A stretch of 64,000 bases of DNA, from assembly GCF_037482285.1 (NCBI RefSeq), contig NZ_JBBEYB010000002.1, positions 248,001 to 312,000 of the forward strand. Reading direction: 5' to 3'. Each line of letters starts with the position of its first letter. Position 1 is the stretch's first letter. Positions 60,702 through 64,000 of the stretch are shown piece by piece. The position numbers were made by a program, and so were the translations under genes. The notes under the pieces were generated by a model. The model was not told the origin of the DNA. It worked only from the letters and a program-made list of their open reading frames with translations, and did no database searches. This DNA is from Aquabacterium sp029268225. Lineage in GTDB: Bacteria; Pseudomonadota; Gammaproteobacteria; Burkholderiales; Burkholderiaceae_C.

Positions 60702-60791
60702 TGATGTCACCACCATTGCAGGCATGTATGCTGCTGGGGTACCGGTGCCGCACGGACGGCGCAGGCCCCCTTCGCCACTTCGGAAAATTGG

Positions 60792-61832
60792 ATGATCAAT
60801 CGATTTGCTTGGCTGCCGTCACGACCAGTAAGCACCACACTGGCCCTGTTGTCTTGTGCCGGACTGCTGTGGATGAGCGCAGCGCAGGCCAGCGAGGCTG
60901 CTGCGACGGTCACCCCTCCGGCATCCGACTCACCGGGCGCTGAAGCCGCCGCAGCAAGCGATGCCCGCGCGCCCGGCGGAGAATCCCCACTGAGCCGCAC
61001 ACGCAGCAGCGTCCGCACCTCGGTGGAATGGCTGGCCAGCGGTGTGGACAGCTGGTTTGGGGACATTCCTTTCTCTGAGGGCGGCAAGGTCACCGATGGT
61101 GAGGTTGGTCTGTCGCTTTACAAACGCGAGGATGACGCGGCCAGCCTGGGCTTGCGATTCAAGGCCCGCTTTCGGCTGCCCAACCTGGCGTCATATCAGT
61201 ACCTGTTTGTGGGCAACGACGACAGGCGTGAAATCGTGAGCGACCAGCCGGACACGTTCACTCGGCAACAGCAACTGCTGCGGGGCGACAACCGAGACAA
61301 TGCATTCTTCGCGGGCATCGGCGCGACCTTGCGCGACAACCTGGATGTCCGCCTGGGTTTTCGCGGGGGGCTGAAGCCCTATGCGCAGGTTCGATACCGC
61401 CACATCTGGGCACTCAGCCCCAAGAACCGCGTCGAGTTCCGCGAAACCTTGTTCTACAGCGTGGCAGATCAAATTGGTTCGACCACTGCATTGACGTACG
61501 AGCATGCGCTGGCCCCCGGACTGACGGCCAGATGGCTCAATGCCATCACCGCCACCGCCCGGAGCAAAGACGCAGGGTGGTCCAGCAGCGCTGGCGTCTT
61601 CAAGTCATTTGAGGGGCAACGACTGCTGTCCATCGAGGCGTTGCTCAACGGTGTGATCGGACAGCCCGTCGTCGTCCAGGATTACGGGTTGCAAATGAAA
61701 TGGTCTCAACCAGTTCACCAAGACTTCGTGATCGGCGAGGTCATCGTGGGGCACTTCTGGCCCCGCACCGACCCCACCCTTCCTCGCAACCGCGCCTGGG
61801 CAGTCGGGACGGGCGTCAGACTCAAGTTCTGA
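60792..61832 (+). CDS. Probable outer-membrane beta-barrel protein, unknown family
   Basis: A 346-residue product. A long signal peptide covers about residues 1-33 (LALLSCAGLLWMSAAQA). An Ala/Ser/Pro-rich linker follows to about residue 75. The rest alternates hydrophobic and polar residues in beta-strand style (LGLRFKARFRLP, YAQVRYRHIWAL, NRVEFRETLFYSV) and the chain ends in LKF, a terminal aromatic as in outer-membrane barrels. I do not recognise the family. It stands alone, divergent from thrS and convergent with the PEP-CTERM gene. Confidence 0.7.
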   Translation: MINRFAWLPSRPVSTTLALLSCAGLLWMSAAQASEAAATVTPPASDSPGAEAAAASDARAPGGESPLSRTRSSVRTSVEWLASGVDSWFGDIPFSEGGKVTDGEVGLSLYKREDDAASLGLRFKARFRLPNLASYQYLFVGNDDRREIVSDQPDTFTRQQQLLRGDNRDNAFFAGIGATLRDNLDVRLGFRGGLKPYAQVRYRHIWALSPKNRVEFRETLFYSVADQIGSTTALTYEHALAPGLTARWLNAITATARSKDAGWSSSAGVFKSFEGQRLLSIEALLNGVIGQPVVVQDYGLQMKWSQPVHQDFVIGEVIVGHFWPRTDPTLPRNRAWAVGTGVRLKF

Positions 61833-61878
61833 CGCCCACTCCGGACACCCGGCAGGCATGCCAGGGACGGGACGAGCT

Positions 61879-62397
61879 TCAGACCTGTCGGCGTGGACGT
61901 GCGACACAAGCTGCCGCGACACCGCCGGCCAGCAGCAGGCCCAAGATATGGGGCTCCGGAACCGCAGAAGGCGTGATCGTGAACATGCCAAACACCGTTG
62001 TATCAACGGTGTTGGAGAGGTATCCAAACTGCCCCTGAAGGGCTTCACCAGGGAAGCCCGAGACCAAATCGATGCTGAACTCCGGGGCTGCCAAGCCGTC
62101 GGACACCACATAACTGATGCCGTCAAACGCCCCGCCACTCAGCCAGGCAAATCCTGCGGCATTGGGTGACGCCAACGTGTAGGTTTGCCCGAGGAAGTTC
62201 AGCGTGAAATCACTCAAAGCGATGGTGTCACCCCCCCCCGCGCTCAGATCATCGTAAGCAAAGTTCCCCGAGATGGTCTGCCCGGCCAAGGGACTGCCGT
62301 CGTTGACGCTGCCCTCAAAGGTGAACATGGCGGCCGAAGCCGAGGTGGCCAAACTGGCCAGAACCAGGCTCGCCACTGCGTGAAAAGTAGTGTTCAT
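61879..62397 (-). CDS. PEP-CTERM sorting-domain protein
   Basis: A 172-residue exported protein. Signal peptide FHAVASLVLASLATSASA. The middle is a beta-rich, low-charge domain typical of such proteins (GSPLAGQTISGNFAYDD). The C-terminus carries the sorting signal VPEP, then a hydrophobic helix (ILGLLLAGGVAAACVA) and the basic end RPRR. Such proteins are anchored or released by an exosortase-like system usually linked to exopolysaccharide; no exosortase gene is in the window. The ATG at 62397 is used. Confidence 0.85.
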   Translation of the reverse strand: MNTTFHAVASLVLASLATSASAAMFTFEGSVNDGSPLAGQTISGNFAYDDLSAGGGDTIALSDFTLNFLGQTYTLASPNAAGFAWLSGGAFDGISYVVSDGLAAPEFSIDLVSGFPGEALQGQFGYLSNTVDTTVFGMFTITPSAVPEPHILGLLLAGGVAAACVARPRRQV

Positions 62398-62432
62398 GAT
62401 GTGATGTCCGTGAAACATGCGGGCTGGGCTCG

Positions 62433-64000
62433 TCAAAAGATGTAGTTGCTGCGGCTCAGCGCATCGCACGTGGTGTTCTTGAGTACGATCATGGGGCGAC
62501 GGGCTGAGGGGCCTGTGGCATCGGGATCGACAGAGATGAGTGCATCGGCCACACCTGATGCAGCACAGCTGACATAGCCCTGACTGATCGGGTCCGCTAC
62601 CTGGATGCGCAGACCTTGCAGCACGCCGCGCAGGCCGATCACGTCCGCGTTGGGAGTGAAGTCGGTGATCGTGGCACCGCCTGTGAAGTCCGCACGGAAC
62701 GCAAACTGGTCGCGACCCGCCCCACCGGCCAGCGTGCGGCGTCCGGCGCCCACGGTGATCAAATCATCCCCAGCTGTTCCGACCACCGACGTGCTGGTGA
62801 CAGGCGCGGTGATGTACTGGTTGTACAAGTTCAAGCCCACCACCAGCGGATCATGGTCGGACGAGCGGTAGGGTGTGGCCGTGTAGGGATCTGGCGCGCA
62901 AGTGGCGCACAGTGGCTGCTTGAACTCCAGGTTGTAGTCTTGGGCCAACGACTCGTCGGCGTTGATGTGCCAGTCCAGCGCATGCGAGACCTTGGGCGAC
63001 AACGATGCCGTGCTGATCGCATGGTCCAGTCGGCCTGCGGCGCCATCGAACACATAGGAATAGCCAAACGTGTTGAAGCGCCCGATCTGGTCCACGTAGC
63101 CATTGCTGGTCAAAGCGTGGATCGGATCTTCCTTGGCGTAGGCATTGAAGTCCCCCACCAGCAGGACATCCGAGACACCCGAGGACGTCTGCAAGGCACT
63201 CACGAAATTGCGCAGCTGGCTCACTTGCTGCAAGCGGGTGGCGTTGTAGCAACCTTGGCCGTCACCTTGGTCGGCATCCGCACCGGAAGTCGGGCAACTG
63301 CCCTTGCTCTTGAGGTGATTCACGACCAGCGTGAAGCTCTCTCCATTGGGGGCCCGGAAGGTCTGCGCCAAGGTCGGGCGGCTGTTGACAGGCGATGCGT
63401 CGATCTGCGACATGCCCACAGCCTGCAACTTACCCGGCTTGTAAATCATCGACACCTTGATGGCGTCGGTCCCGATGACCCCAGCCGCAGCCCCCGGCGC
63501 GACGGCGTACGTGCCCGCACCGACCTTGGCATTCAAGGCGTCGACCAGGTTCTGGGCGGCCACCGCGTTGTTCTGCACCTCCATCAAACCGACTGCATCA
63601 GCGTCGATTTTGCTCAGTGCTTCAACGATCTTCGTGCGCTGGCGCACAAACTCGGTGTAGTTGCTGGCACCGCGACAGCTGGCAGCGGCCGTCTGCCCGG
63701 CTACACACGTTTGCCCGGTCTGGCCATTGACGATGGTTTCACCGTTGGTGAACGTGGTGAAGTAGTTCAGCACGTTGAAGCTGGCCACCTTGTAGTTGCC
63801 CCCCACCGATGGCACATACGTTGGACGAGGGTGCGTGATCGTGTAGCTGAGGGCGTCAGGGTTCAACGGGACGATGCGGTAATCCCCTGGGCCGCTCGCC
63901 GTTGCTGTGGAAGGACCGTAGTCGATGACACCGGTGATTGAACCCAACGTGTCGCCACCACGCAAGGCGCCGGTGGGACCGGTGAACGGCGTCGGGTTGA
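62433..64000 (-). CDS. ExeM/NucH-family extracellular endonuclease (partial)
   Basis: The frame is open to the right edge, so the N-terminus (OB-fold and signal peptide) is missing. About 522 residues are visible. The endonuclease/exonuclease/phosphatase domain contains YKVASFNVLNYF, VGLMEVQNNAVAAQ, VVNHLKSKGSCP, LLVGDFNAYAKEDPI and SSDHDPLVVGL. After it comes a calcium-binding RTX-like repeat (VGTAGDDLITVGAGRRTLAGGAG) and a tail suggesting type I secretion. It is a secreted DNase, probably for nutrient use or biofilm turnover (inference). Confidence 0.9.
   Translation of the reverse strand, partial: NPTPFTGPTGALRGGDTLGSITGVIDYGPSTATASGPGDYRIVPLNPDALSYTITHPRPTYVPSVGGNYKVASFNVLNYFTTFTNGETIVNGQTGQTCVAGQTAAASCRGASNYTEFVRQRTKIVEALSKIDADAVGLMEVQNNAVAAQNLVDALNAKVGAGTYAVAPGAAAGVIGTDAIKVSMIYKPGKLQAVGMSQIDASPVNSRPTLAQTFRAPNGESFTLVVNHLKSKGSCPTSGADADQGDGQGCYNATRLQQVSQLRNFVSALQTSSGVSDVLLVGDFNAYAKEDPIHALTSNGYVDQIGRFNTFGYSYVFDGAAGRLDHAISTASLSPKVSHALDWHINADESLAQDYNLEFKQPLCATCAPDPYTATPYRSSDHDPLVVGLNLYNQYITAPVTSTSVVGTAGDDLITVGAGRRTLAGGAGRDQFAFRADFTGGATITDFTPNADVIGLRGVLQGLRIQVADPISQGYVSCAASGVADALISVDPDATGPSARRPMIVLKNTTCDALSRSNYIF

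Noticed and set aside
60398..60791. T-box riboswitch for thrS or pheS
   Set aside because: T-boxes are Gram-positive elements, and I see no specifier loop or T-box core. The Thr-rich frame and terminator fit peptide-based attenuation better.

Overview
The window looks like chromosomal DNA from a high-GC betaproteobacterium of the order Burkholderiales, probably near the Leptothrix/Sphaerotilus/Aquabacterium group. This is inferred from gene order and protein character: infC-rpmI-rplT-pheS-pheT-ihfA-merR-tRNA-Pro, tig-clpP-clpX-lon, psd-pssA-leuA and glnA-ntrB-ntrC, plus an H-NS family protein, a PEP-CTERM protein and an ExeM-type nuclease. I see no prophage, insertion sequence, integrase or CRISPR array. 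Nearly all genes are intact and tightly packed.

Layout. 1-1200: the end of an unknown gene and a tRNA cluster (three identical tRNA-Gly(GCC), tRNA-Cys and a divergent tRNA-Leu(UAA)). 1212-7425 (minus): the proteostasis block lon, clpX, clpP, tig and tRNA-Leu(UAG). 7526-11976 (minus): an RND efflux pump and its adaptor behind a strong promoter with a perfect 18-bp operator. 11993-16402: a degenerate squalene/phytoene-synthase-like protein, a TIGR03790 protein, an IclR regulator and a PbpG-type endopeptidase. 16458-21808 (minus): a coupled run of HDAC-like protein, MscS channel, psd, pssA and leuA. 21859-27842 (plus): MoxR ATPase, DUF58, TgpA-type transglutaminase, MltB and H-NS. 27944-36530: an M16 protease, a YhiI-RbbA-YhhJ-like exporter and a SlyB-like lipoprotein. 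36630-41775 (minus): the nitrogen block ntrC, ntrB, a DUF4124 gene and glnA, with sigma-54/NtrC sites. 41791-51058: housekeeping genes (a MoaB/CinA-like protein, EI24, TIGR00266, GGDEF, HI0933 flavoprotein, ubiE, a chalcone-isomerase-like protein, fadD and MerR). 51217-60640 (minus): the translation block thrS, infC, rpmI, rplT, pheS, an alcohol dehydrogenase, pheT, ihfA, merR and tRNA-Pro. 60792-64000: a probable outer-membrane protein, a PEP-CTERM protein and a truncated ExeM/NucH nuclease.

The most interesting signals are regulatory. Upstream of thrS is a 15-codon reading frame with five Thr codons, then an antiterminator-like segment and a rho-independent terminator, which is the layout of a transcription attenuator. 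pheS also has a terminator directly before its start, and an alcohol dehydrogenase gene sits between pheS and pheT. Other points are an AUC start for infC, a terminator whose loop carries the next gene's -35 box, duplicated tRNA-Gly units with paired TGATCA leaders, an operator without a local regulator, and several NtrC-like boxes upstream of glnA. The only stretch longer than 300 bases without a full gene is 60398-60791, which holds the thrS leader.
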